From positions 4,154,001 to 4,218,000 of the forward strand of contig NZ_JARUBF010000001.1 of NCBI RefSeq assembly GCF_029626025.1: DNA of 64,000 bases, in the 5' to 3' direction. The notes below the pieces were generated by a model. That model did not search any database. It saw only the letters and a list, made by a program, of their open reading frames with translations, and was not told where the DNA came from. Source of the stretch: Solwaraspora sp. WMMD406 (GTDB taxonomy: Bacteria > Actinomycetota > Actinomycetes > Mycobacteriales > Micromonosporaceae). Positions 26,501-33,834 of this stretch are shown piece by piece (within the stretch, counting starts at the first letter, position 1; each line of letters begins with the position of its first letter). Both the position numbers and the translations under genes were made by a program.

Positions 26501-27304
26501 GTGTTGCAGACGGCTGCGGCCTGCGACGCCGCGCCAGTGGCCGAAGACCGTCCGCTCACCGTGGACACCCTGCCGGTCAGCGGCTACAGCCGATCGAAGT
26601 GGGTGGCCGAACGCCACCTCGACCACGCCCGCCGACGCGGCGCCACCGTCACCGTGCTGCGGCTCGGCGAGGTGCTGCCGAGCGCCGTCGGTGCCCACCC
26701 GCACCGACGGGCACTGACGCACCTGCTGCTCACCGCCTTCCACCGGCTCGGCGTACGCCCGGACGTCGTCGTCCGCTCCGACTACACGCCGGTGGACTAC
26801 GTCGCGCGCCGGGTCGTCGCCAGCGTCACCGACACCCTGGCCTGGGGCCGTACGCTGCACGTCTTCCATCCACAGAGCGTCTGCCTGGGCGACGTGTTGT
26901 CCGCCGCCGGTGATCCGATCCAGCGGGTCGGTTGCGCGCGGTTCCTGGACCGGCTGGAAGCGGCCGCCAGGTCCGGGGATCCGGAACTGGCGTTGCTGCG
27001 TCGCCTGCTGCCGCTGGGTGAGGTCGCAGCACCGGTCGCCAGCTGGCCGGCCGGTGACGACCGCCCGACCGACGCGCGCGGGCTCGGTCGATCCGTCGAC
27101 GCCGCTCCGTTCGACGAGTCCCATCTGGCTCGGGTGTTCAGCTCGCTGCTCAGCGACAATCCGCGACTGTTCCGCAAGGACGTCTGCCAGTGGTTCGAAC
27201 GCCGCTGGGGGTTGGTCGACCAGCCGTTACGGAAACCGGTCGAGGCGTACCGGAACTGGCTTGGTCACGACCTGCGGCCGCCGGTGCCGGCAGGTGCGAC
27301 GTGA
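23537..27304 (+). CDS. Monomodular NRPS: (partial C)–A–T–thioester reductase
   Basis: ATG 23537 follows GGGGGA by 7 nt. The 1255-aa protein has an N-terminal ~190 residues resembling the end of a condensation domain without HHxxxDG, then an adenylation domain (about 205–690). A-domain motifs are FTSGTTGVPR from 348, NGYGPTETS, YRSGDLG and HGKVDRR, with the amino-group Asp of FDSAVW retained. A carrier domain (GGDSLQ, Ser779) and a C-terminal NAD(P)H Rossmann reductase (TGATGFVG from 857; Tyr1017–Lys1021) follow. Predicted job: activate one α-amino acid, tether it and release it reductively as an aldehyde or alcohol. My tentative specificity read (D-S-W-D-I-G-G-I-G) matches no code I know. First gene of the cluster. 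Confidence 0.9.
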   Translation: MTSELVRPTDGPASPPAVSTYRTGRPATLATHGPRAVVLAALAAAETVTRLGRTIAIHSAAGALVLDLPEAAPTELRDLAGPAARTWLRRRVRPADAVVEDIGDALRVVGAPGVPARTVTPDTVRIDWTCVGDQLIVVVRCVSDDPWRRCSTAVAELFAEVLRELAADPAQAAGRTAGLGTASRRLLLTHHAGRSVDDGPFRAIPHLVEDTADRWPNRVAVSGPGRSLTYRQLDEAANGLATVLATAKVRRGDLVPVLLADGLELPVAYLAVLKLGAAFVPIDPRWPAERLRAVCDLVTDTPLLSADPGPIPAPHTARALVVDYDSLTPTTRRPDVVIGADDPIYGIFTSGTTGVPRCAVNRHGGLTNRFRFMTRFFQATGDEVVLQNSRHTFDSAVWQLFWPLTTGARVVLPAAGEFLDLSATAATIAAERVTMTDFVPSVLNALVPMAERDPAFADQLRSLRHLIVGGEEINPAVIGRLRHQLPALEVTNGYGPTETSIGMVFHRVTDADADAIPLGRPIDNCYAVVVDDRLRPLPPGATGEILIGGSCVGAGYHRAPTRTAEVFVANPLPGIPGDRLYRSGDLGWFDEQGRLRFAGRRDFQVKVNGVRVELGEVEQAAQRMPGVHHALALVTDEPTAALALFVAADSTVTQAALRDHLRRQLPRTSVPRHLMVLPSLPVTAHGKVDRRRLAGLLHQRLARVTPGESPTGPAPTGQAGTPTPRSDSPSPSPSRPTVTPPAAGTTADLASQTLTVFRSVLGQPDLPHEADFFTAGGDSLQALTVVTQLTELTGRPVDVARLFGHPSAGALAADLSAADHPRDEPELELIRRDLRPATPSDVGPADPGRRPRIVLLTGATGFVGSRLAYELLIRTDLQVWCAVRAASDTAATARVRQALRQRGLWQPAFAQRCRGYAMDLARPRLGLSAGTWARLAADVDLIVHNGALVNFVFDYRAHRPANVAGTAALLELAMANRPKPLHYISTLGVLQTAAACDAAPVAEDRPLTVDTLPVSGYSRSKWVAERHLDHARRRGATVTVLRLGEVLPSAVGAHPHRRALTHLLLTAFHRLGVRPDVVVRSDYTPVDYVARRVVASVTDTLAWGRTLHVFHPQSVCLGDVLSAAGDPIQRVGCARFLDRLEAAARSGDPELALLRRLLPLGEVAAPVASWPAGDDRPTDARGLGRSVDAAPFDESHLARVFSSLLSDNPRLFRKDVCQWFERRWGLVDQPLRKPVEAYRNWLGHDLRPPVPAGAT

Positions 27305-27386
27305 CCCGCCGTCCGCGCCCGCGTGCGCACCCGCCGGCCTCGCCGATGCGACGCCGGGCACGTTCGACGAAAGGAGCACGACGCCG

Positions 27387-28370
27387 ATGAGATATCGCCG
27401 GATGGGCCGCCTGGGCTGGCAGGTCAGCGAGGTCGGGTACGGCATGTGGGGGATCGGCGGCGGACCCGGCGGATTCACCGGCTGGGACTACGACACCGCG
27501 CCGGCCTGTCTCGACCTCGCCGTCGAGCTGGGCTGCACCTTCTTCGACACCGCCTGGGTGTACGGGCGCGGCGTCAGCGAGCAGATGCTCGGCGCGCTGC
27601 TGCGTCGCCACCCCGACCGGCGGCTCTACGTCGCCACCAAGATCCCGCCCAAGAATCGGGCCTGGCCGCCGGGGCCGGCCGACACCCTGGACGACGTGTT
27701 CCCCGTCGACCACATCCGTGACTACACCCGACGCAGTCTGGACAACCTCGGGGTCGGGCGGATCGACCTGGTGCAGTTCCACGTCTGGGAGGACCGCTGG
27801 GCCAAGGATCCCCGGTGGCAGGAGACGATCACGGCGCTCAAGGAGGAAGGCCTGATCGACGGCGTCGGGATCAGCGTCAACCGCTGGGAGCCGACCAACT
27901 GCGTGGCCGCGCTGGACACCGGCCTGGTCGACGTCATCCAGGTCATCTACAACATCTTCGACCAGGCCCCGGAGGACGACCTGTTCGCCCGGGCCCAACG
28001 GGACGACATCGGCATCATCGCCCGGGTGCCGTTCGACGAGGGCTCGTTGACCGGCACCCTGACCGCCGACAGTAGTTGGCCCGCCGACGACTGGCGCAGC
28101 ACCTACTTCGGACCGGAGAACCTGCCGCCTACCGTCTCCCGTACCGAGGCGTTGGCCGCCGACGTACCGGCCGGGATGACCATGCCGGAACTCGCCCTGC
28201 GGTTCATCCTCGACCATCCGGCGGTCGCGACCGTCATCCCCGGGATGCGCCGGACGGCTCACGTACGGGCCAACCTGGCGGTCAGCGACGGCACGCCGCT
28301 GGACCCGGCGGTGCGCTCCCGGCTGCGCCGGCACCGCTGGGACCGGACCCCGACCTGGTGGTCGCAGTGA
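27387..28370 (+). CDS. Aldo/keto reductase
   Basis: ATG 27387 follows AAAGGAG. The 327-aa TIM-barrel protein has the full AKR tetrad: Asp54 (FFDTAWVYG), Tyr59, Lys85 (VATKI) and His132 (QFHVWED). It uses NADPH to reduce aldehydes or ketones. Placed 82 bp after a thioester-reductase NRPS and overlapping the sulfotransferase by GTGA, it probably reduces the released amino aldehyde to an alcohol that can then be sulfated. The substrate is inferred from context only. Confidence 0.88.
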   Translation: MRYRRMGRLGWQVSEVGYGMWGIGGGPGGFTGWDYDTAPACLDLAVELGCTFFDTAWVYGRGVSEQMLGALLRRHPDRRLYVATKIPPKNRAWPPGPADTLDDVFPVDHIRDYTRRSLDNLGVGRIDLVQFHVWEDRWAKDPRWQETITALKEEGLIDGVGISVNRWEPTNCVAALDTGLVDVIQVIYNIFDQAPEDDLFARAQRDDIGIIARVPFDEGSLTGTLTADSSWPADDWRSTYFGPENLPPTVSRTEALAADVPAGMTMPELALRFILDHPAVATVIPGMRRTAHVRANLAVSDGTPLDPAVRSRLRRHRWDRTPTWWSQ

Positions 28371-29122
28371 CGGTGGACGCCGGGCCGGACCGGGGTACGG
28401 CCGCGCCGGTGATCGTGATGTGGGCGCACCCTCGGGCCGTGTCCACCGCGTTCCTGCGCATGATGATCGCGCGCGGGGACATCACCGTCGTCCACGAACC
28501 GATGGTGACGCTGACCGACCTCGGCGCGGTCGCGGTACCCGACGGTGCCGACGGCACCGTCACCGTCACCTCGGCGGCGCGGCTGTACGCCCACCTGACC
28601 GTCCTGGCCCGGCGGCGCCCCGTGTTCGTCAAGGACACCGTCGAGTACCGCTACCGGCATCTGTTCGACCATCCGCGCGACGCCGCCGGCCTGGTGCACA
28701 CCTTCATCGTGCGGCATCCGGAGCGGACCATCAGCTCACACTTCGCCATGAACCCCAAGGTGACCTGCGCCGAGATCGGCTACGAACACCAGTGGGAACT
28801 GTTCTGCCTGGCCCGTGAGGTCACCGGCCGGGTGCCGACGGTGATCTCCGCCGAGCGGCTGGTCCGCGAACCGCACCGGGTCGTCGCCGCCTACTGCGCC
28901 GCCGTCGGGCTGCCCTACCTGCCGCACGCCTTGCGCTGGCCGGCGCAGGACCGTACCGAGTGGTCCCGGACCCGTCGCTGGCATCTCGACGTGATCGGCA
29001 GCACCGGCTTCGCCGAGCCGGCCCGCGACTATCCGGTGACCGCGTCGAACGACCCCGTTCTCCGGACGTACTTCGACCACCACTATCCGTTCTACCAGCG
29101 ATTCGCCGAGCACTTCATCTGA
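28367..29122 (+). CDS. PAPS-dependent sulfotransferase-like protein
   Basis: GTG 28367 overlaps the AKR stop (GTGA). The 251-aa protein has a sulfotransferase P-loop-like 5'-phosphosulfate motif (HPRAVSTAFLR, about residues 21–30) and a 3'-phosphate-binding stretch (IVRHPERTISSH). HEPM after the first helix is typical of small soluble actinobacterial sulfotransferases. It transfers sulfate from PAPS to a hydroxyl or amine. In this cluster the alcohol made by the NRPS/AKR pair is the likely acceptor. Sulfotransferases are reported companions of natural-product encapsulins, and one immediately precedes the shell gene here. Confidence 0.8.
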   Translation: MTVDAGPDRGTAAPVIVMWAHPRAVSTAFLRMMIARGDITVVHEPMVTLTDLGAVAVPDGADGTVTVTSAARLYAHLTVLARRRPVFVKDTVEYRYRHLFDHPRDAAGLVHTFIVRHPERTISSHFAMNPKVTCAEIGYEHQWELFCLAREVTGRVPTVISAERLVREPHRVVAAYCAAVGLPYLPHALRWPAQDRTEWSRTRRWHLDVIGSTGFAEPARDYPVTASNDPVLRTYFDHHYPFYQRFAEHFI

Positions 29123-29136
29123 CGGGAGGCACTGTC

Positions 29137-30027
29137 TTGACCATGGCCGCCGAATCCCCCCGTACCGCCGCGCAGGCCGGCGCGACCGCCGCGTCCGACG
29201 GCGACGTGCCCTCGCCCGGGCAGCTGTTCGCCGCCGCTTACCTGGCCGATCCGCACCACGCCGAGGTCCGCTTCGACTACACCATCACCGAGGCGTTCCA
29301 GCCGACGGCGCAGCGCCCCCGGATCACCGTCCGGAACCTGCTGCGCAGCCAGCCGGTCACCACCGACACCGTCCGGATCTGGTCGGAGTCGCGCGGTGAG
29401 TATCCGGACCGGGTCCACGAGTCGCGGCTCCGGCGGGAGGCGGCGTTCCGGTTCGGCACCACCGAGGCCCGGGTCCGGCCGATCCGGGCCTGGGTGCAGG
29501 TACCCGACGAACTCGCCGCCGATCCGCAGGCACTGGCCGTCTTCATCGATCACCGGCTGCTCGTCCGGCTGGCCACCGCCGAAAACCAGGCCCTCACCAT
29601 CGGGGAGTACGGCCTGCTGCGCAACCGGCAGATCGCCCGGCTGCCGTACCGGGGCGACTACGTCACCGGCCTGCTCACCGCCTGCGACGAGATCGAACAG
29701 ACCGGCGCCACCGCGCACGGCATGATCGTCAACCCGCAGGACTACTACTTCCACCTGGTGGGCCGGGGCGTGCTCGCCGATCTGACGAGCAACGGCGTGC
29801 GGATCAGTCGGACCCGGATGGTGCCCCCCGGCACGGCGCTGGTCGGTGACTTCGCGATGGCCGCCCGGTTGCTCGACGCCGGACGCTCGGCGATCCGGGT
29901 CGACGATCCGCCGCCGGGTACCTTCGCCACCGACGGCCGGGCCGTCTGCGCCGAGGTCCACGAGGGACTCGCGGTGCACCTGCCGACCCACTTCTTCCTG
30001 GTCGTACCGGCCGGGCAGGAATCCTGA
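29137..30027 (+). CDS. HK97-fold shell protein, encapsulin-like (natural-product / Family 3 type)
   Basis: TTG 29137 follows GGGAGG by 7 nt; ATG 29143 is the alternative. The ~296-aa protein reads as an HK97-fold capsid protomer. It has a long E-loop-like region (about 60–100: TVRIWSESRGEYPD), P-domain and spine-helix features (RAWVQVPDEL … AVFIDHRLLVRLATAENQAL) and an A-domain (LLTACDEIEQTG, MIVNPQDYY from 196). The MVPPGTALVGDF strand (from about 228) and the AEVHEGLAVHLPTHFFLVV end are typical. No terminase, portal, protease or tail gene is nearby, so this is not a prophage. It sits inside a biosynthetic operon, stop overlapping the MFS start (TGATG). Family 3 encapsulins occur in peptide-type gene clusters of actinobacteria and myxobacteria. 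Cargo unknown. Confidence 0.8.
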   Translation: MTMAAESPRTAAQAGATAASDGDVPSPGQLFAAAYLADPHHAEVRFDYTITEAFQPTAQRPRITVRNLLRSQPVTTDTVRIWSESRGEYPDRVHESRLRREAAFRFGTTEARVRPIRAWVQVPDELAADPQALAVFIDHRLLVRLATAENQALTIGEYGLLRNRQIARLPYRGDYVTGLLTACDEIEQTGATAHGMIVNPQDYYFHLVGRGVLADLTSNGVRISRTRMVPPGTALVGDFAMAARLLDAGRSAIRVDDPPPGTFATDGRAVCAEVHEGLAVHLPTHFFLVVPAGQES

Positions 30028-31208
30028 TGGGACGCTGGTCGGACGCCGTCGGCTTCTATCGGCCGATGGTGCCGCTGTTCGGTGCGATCCTGTGCTGCAT
30101 GCTCGCGGTCGGCGCGTCCCTGGCGGTGCTGCCGTTCCTCGTGCGGGACGAGATCGGCGGCGGAACCGTCGCCGTCGGCGTGGTCGTCGGTGCCATCGCC
30201 GTCGCGGCGGTCCTCGCCCGGCCGGTCGCCGGCCGACTCGCCGACCGGTACGGCTACCGCCAGGTGATGCTGGTCGGCGCGGCCGTCAGCGCGCTGGGCG
30301 GGGTCGGTTACCTGCTGGCGGACTCAGTGCCGGCACTGGTCGCGGTGCGGATCGTGCACGGGGTGGGGGAGGGCGCGGTCTACACCGCCGGTGCCGCCTG
30401 GCTGGTGTCGCTGTCCCCACCGGAGCGTCGGGGCCGGGTGGTCGGCCTGTACGGGATCTACATGTGGATCGGCATCACCGTCGGCGCGCTGCTCGGCACG
30501 GTGGCGATGCGTGCCGGTGGGTACCCGGCAGCGTGGATCCTCTGCGTCGTCTCGATCCTGGCCGGTCTGGCGCTGGTCGCCAGCATGCCCCCCGCCGCGC
30601 GGGCCACCGCCGCCGGGCGGGCGGCGATCTTCCCGACCAGCGCGCTCACGCCCGGGGTCGCGTTGTCCCTGGCCGCGCTCGGGTACGCGGCCCTCGCCGG
30701 CTTCGTCGCGCTACACATGGCCGAGCGGGGGGTGGCCAACGGGATCGCCGCGTTCAACGCCTTCGGCTTCACCTACATCGGGGTCCGGCTGCTCGCCGGG
30801 CACTGGCCGGACCGCCTCGGTGCCCGGCGGGTCGCCATCTGGTCGGCGATGGTGGAGGCGGTCGGCCTGTCGCTGGTGGCGGTCGCGCCCAACCTGCTGG
30901 TGGCGGTCGTCGGTGGACTCGTGATGGGCGCCGGCCTGTCGCTGCTCTTCCCCGCCCTGGCGTTGTTGGTGATCAACCGGACCGAACCGGCGCACCAGGG
31001 CGCCGCGCTCGGGATGTTCACCTCGTTCTGGGATGTCGGCCTGGTCGTCGGTGGCCCGCTCACCGGGCTGATCGTCGGGTTGGCCGGCTACCGGGTGGCG
31101 TTTCTGGCGATGCTCGGGTTCGCGGTCGTCTCCGGTGCGGTCGCGGCCGTCGGGATCCGCGCCGCACCCCGATCGGCGGTGGTCGCCGAGCGTCCGGCCG
31201 CCGGTTGA
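30027..31208 (+). CDS. MFS transporter, probable product exporter
   Basis: ATG 30027 overlaps the encapsulin stop (TGATG), implying co-translation. The 393-aa protein has about 12 membrane helices and the MFS motif A after TM2 (GRLADRYGYRQ). An internal motif-A-like GHWPDRLGARR marks the second half. It resembles small drug/metabolite exporters. As the last gene of the rightward cluster it probably exports the product or confers self-protection. A short 15-bp direct repeat follows the stop. Confidence 0.85.
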   Translation: MGRWSDAVGFYRPMVPLFGAILCCMLAVGASLAVLPFLVRDEIGGGTVAVGVVVGAIAVAAVLARPVAGRLADRYGYRQVMLVGAAVSALGGVGYLLADSVPALVAVRIVHGVGEGAVYTAGAAWLVSLSPPERRGRVVGLYGIYMWIGITVGALLGTVAMRAGGYPAAWILCVVSILAGLALVASMPPAARATAAGRAAIFPTSALTPGVALSLAALGYAALAGFVALHMAERGVANGIAAFNAFGFTYIGVRLLAGHWPDRLGARRVAIWSAMVEAVGLSLVAVAPNLLVAVVGGLVMGAGLSLLFPALALLVINRTEPAHQGAALGMFTSFWDVGLVVGGPLTGLIVGLAGYRVAFLAMLGFAVVSGAVAAVGIRAAPRSAVVAERPAAG

Positions 31209-31211
31209 CCG

Positions 31212-31241
31212 CTTCCCGGCCGCCGGCTTCCCGGCCGCCGG
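31212..31241. repeat. 15-bp tandem duplication
   Basis: CTTCCCGGCCGCCGG occurs twice in tandem (31212–31226, 31227–31241) just after the MFS stop. A 16-bp GCCGGTTGCGGTGGTC-type repeat also recurs at about 31249 and 31291. Probably slippage between convergent genes. Confidence 0.6.
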
Positions 31242-31283
31242 CTGACTGGCCGGTTGCGGTGGTCTGCCGGCGGGCTCCGGTGG

Positions 31284-32417
31284 TCAACCAGCCGGTTGCG
31301 GTGGTCGGCGGAATCGGGCCGGCGAGAGCGCTGCGGCCACGGTGGCCAGTTCACCGGTGGCCGGCACGCCACCGACCGCCGCCGCGACCAGTTGACCGAG
31401 GGCCGGCGCGGTCTGCACGCCGTACCCGCTGAGCCCGGCCAGCCAGACGAACCCGTCAAGACACGGGTCAACGCCGACCACGGGAGTGTCGTCGGCGGTC
31501 GCGGTGCGGTGCCCGGCCCAGGCGTGCCGGACCCGCCGGATCGGCACGGTGGTCGCCGCCTCGACCCGGGCGATGCCCAGGGCCACGTCCAGGTCGTCCG
31601 GGCGGGCGTCACCCGGCGGATCCGGCTGGGCGTCCATCGGCGAGATCAGCAGCCCACCTGATTCGGGTTTGAGGTAGAACGTCGCGGTCACGTCGGTCAC
31701 CATCGGCCAGCCCTGCGGCCGCAGGTCGGCCGGGACGTCGACGACGCAGGCGGTACGGCGCAACGGTACGCAACCGACGGGCGCGGCGCCGGCGGCCACC
31801 GCGACCTGGTCCGCCCACGCGCCGGCGGCGTCGACCACGACCGGGGCGCGGTGTGACCCGTCGCGCGTGTGGATCCGCCATCCGTCGCCCTCGGGTCGTA
31901 TCGAGTCGACCCGCGCGTCGCGTAGGACCGTGCCCCCGGCGGCCCGGATGCGGCGCAGCATTCCCTGATGGAGGGAGTCGACGTCGATGTCCCAGGTGTC
32001 CGGCTTGAGCATGGCCCGGGTGTACCAGCCGGGTCGGACCGCCGGACAGAGCGCGGCCGCCTCCACCGGGTCGATCTCCCGAGCCGGTACGGTGGCCGTC
32101 TGTCCCTCGGCGAGCGTGGCGGTGAACTGCTCCTCGGCTCCCGGCGGGCACAGCGCGAGCACCCCGCGCGGGGTGAGCAGCGGATGCTCGGTGAACCCGG
32201 CCGGCGGCCGGGCCAGGAAATCCCGGCTGGCCCGGGTCAGCGCGCGTACCACCGGGTTGCCGTAGTAGGGGGAGTAGAGCGCGGCCGAGCGTCCGGTGGA
32301 ATGCGTTCCCGGGTGGGCGGCCATCTCGATCACCAGGACGGTGCCCCGCGACGACAGGTGGAACCCGGCGCTGGCACCGGCGATGCCGCCACCGATCACC
32401 ATGAAATCGACGTCCAT
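31284..32417 (-). CDS. FAD-dependent D-amino-acid dehydrogenase-like oxidoreductase (DauA-like)
   Basis: Starts at ATG 32417. The 377-aa DAO-family flavoprotein has a dinucleotide-binding motif IGGGIAGAS (about 8–16) and HSTGRSAALYSPYYG (about 38–53), which is characteristic of D-arginine-dehydrogenase-like enzymes. A C-terminal FAD-binding stretch (WLAGLSGYGVQTAPALG) completes the fold. It oxidises amines or amino acids to imines. It is convergent with the encapsulin cluster and may or may not belong to it; if it does, it could oxidise or epimerise the amino acid precursor. Confidence 0.82.
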   Translation of the reverse strand: MDVDFMVIGGGIAGASAGFHLSSRGTVLVIEMAAHPGTHSTGRSAALYSPYYGNPVVRALTRASRDFLARPPAGFTEHPLLTPRGVLALCPPGAEEQFTATLAEGQTATVPAREIDPVEAAALCPAVRPGWYTRAMLKPDTWDIDVDSLHQGMLRRIRAAGGTVLRDARVDSIRPEGDGWRIHTRDGSHRAPVVVDAAGAWADQVAVAAGAAPVGCVPLRRTACVVDVPADLRPQGWPMVTDVTATFYLKPESGGLLISPMDAQPDPPGDARPDDLDVALGIARVEAATTVPIRRVRHAWAGHRTATADDTPVVGVDPCLDGFVWLAGLSGYGVQTAPALGQLVAAAVGGVPATGELATVAAALSPARFRRPPQPAG

Positions 32418-32468
32418 GATTCAGTCTAGCCAGTCGGACATCGGCTGCGTACTGCGTACAATGGACCG

Positions 32469-33806
32469 ATGGTTGGCATGGCGTCGCTCGGGCCCGGCCG
32501 TCGTCGACGTCGGTCCGCCGCGGCCGCACCCCGGATGGCGTCGCGTCCCGGGCCGCGACGCGCCCTGCCGCTGGTCGCCGTGCTGGTCGCTGTGCTGGTC
32601 GTCGGCGCGTGCCAGGCGGAGACCACCTCGGAACCGCCGCCCGGCCCGTCGACCGCGCCGCCGCTGACCGTCCGTTGGGAACCGGTGTCGTTGCCCGACC
32701 CGCCGCCGGGCACGGCCAGAGTCGTCGTGCGTGAGCTCACCTGGTGCGCCGGGCACTGGTACGCCGTCGGCGCCGACGTTGCCGCCGACGCGACCACCAG
32801 TCCGGCGGCCTGGCACAGCGCCGACTCCTCGCGCTGGCGGCGGGTGCCGACCGAGGCCCGGTCGCACTACGGTCGGCTCAACATCCTGTCCTCCGCCGCC
32901 TGCCGGGACGGTCGACTGGCAGCGGTCGGCGCGATGAGCGGCGGAGCGCACGGCAACCCGCGTACCAGCAGTTGGCGGCAGCGACCGGACGGCACCCTGG
33001 TGGAGGTCGAGGCCGGCTTCGAACTGTTCGGCGGCCCGGCGGCGGTCAACGTCGGCCGGATCGTCGCCGCGCCGGGTAGCCCCGCCGACCCGGCCGCCAC
33101 CTCACCACGGCCGCCGGCCCCTACCACCGGTACGGGCGGCGGCGGACCCACCTGGCTGATCGTCGGCAACCGGATCAGCGGAGCGGCGGTCTGGACCTCC
33201 GACGACGCCGCCGCGTTCGACATCGTCGAGGCCCGACCCGGCCTGGCCAGCGACGACCAGGGACGGACCTGGGCCTACGACGCGCTCGCCGACGGCGACG
33301 GCTGGCTGCTGGCCGGAGCGCTGACCCGACCCGGACGCATCGACCGTGATCCGTTGTTGTGGCATTCCACGGATGGCCAGCGGTGGCAGCGCACGACCGT
33401 CGACGGCGGCCCCGACAACGAAGAACTGCAGCGGCTGGTGAACGTCGACGGCGCGCCGGTGGCCGCCGGGCTACACGGGGACTGGTTCGCCGCCTGGCGC
33501 GACGACGGCGACGGCTGGCGGACCGTCGGCACCTTCGGCAGCACCGACGGCAGCGGCGTACCTCAGGTCCGATCGCTGACCGCCAGCGGTGCCGCGATGG
33601 TCGCGGTGACGACGACCGGTGCCGACCATCGGCTCTGGTTCTCACCGGACGCCGGGCGGACCTGGCGGGAACTGGTACCACCGGCACCCCTGCCGGCCGG
33701 TGCCGACCGGGTGGCGGCCGTGGCGGCCGGGGATGGTCACCTGCTGCTCGGTGTGGACGACGGTGTGGCGGTCACCTTCTGGACCTGGCCGATCGGCGCC
33801 GGTTGA
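32469..33806 (+). CDS. Lipoprotein with sialidase/BNR-like beta-propeller repeats
   Basis: ATG 32469. The 445-aa product has a basic N-terminus, a hydrophobic h-region and a lipobox (VVGAC, Cys48), then a Thr/Pro spacer. Repeated strands with Asp-box-like motifs (SADSSRWRR, STDGQRWQR, SPDAGRTWREL) indicate a beta-propeller exposed on the cell surface. No catalytic sialidase residues are evident, so a binding or scaffold role is more likely. It is transcribed divergently from the DauA-like gene, with only ~50 bp between starts. Confidence 0.75.
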   Translation: MVGMASLGPGRRRRRSAAAAPRMASRPGPRRALPLVAVLVAVLVVGACQAETTSEPPPGPSTAPPLTVRWEPVSLPDPPPGTARVVVRELTWCAGHWYAVGADVAADATTSPAAWHSADSSRWRRVPTEARSHYGRLNILSSAACRDGRLAAVGAMSGGAHGNPRTSSWRQRPDGTLVEVEAGFELFGGPAAVNVGRIVAAPGSPADPAATSPRPPAPTTGTGGGGPTWLIVGNRISGAAVWTSDDAAAFDIVEARPGLASDDQGRTWAYDALADGDGWLLAGALTRPGRIDRDPLLWHSTDGQRWQRTTVDGGPDNEELQRLVNVDGAPVAAGLHGDWFAAWRDDGDGWRTVGTFGSTDGSGVPQVRSLTASGAAMVAVTTTGADHRLWFSPDAGRTWRELVPPAPLPAGADRVAAVAAGDGHLLLGVDDGVAVTFWTWPIGAG

Positions 33807-33834
33807 CGACCCCGTCGCGGGGACGGTCGCCGCG

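Noticed and set aside
29137-30027. HK97-like gene as part of a prophage
   Set aside because: No terminase, portal, protease, tail or integrase gene and no attachment-like repeats are near; its neighbours are biosynthetic and co-translated with it.
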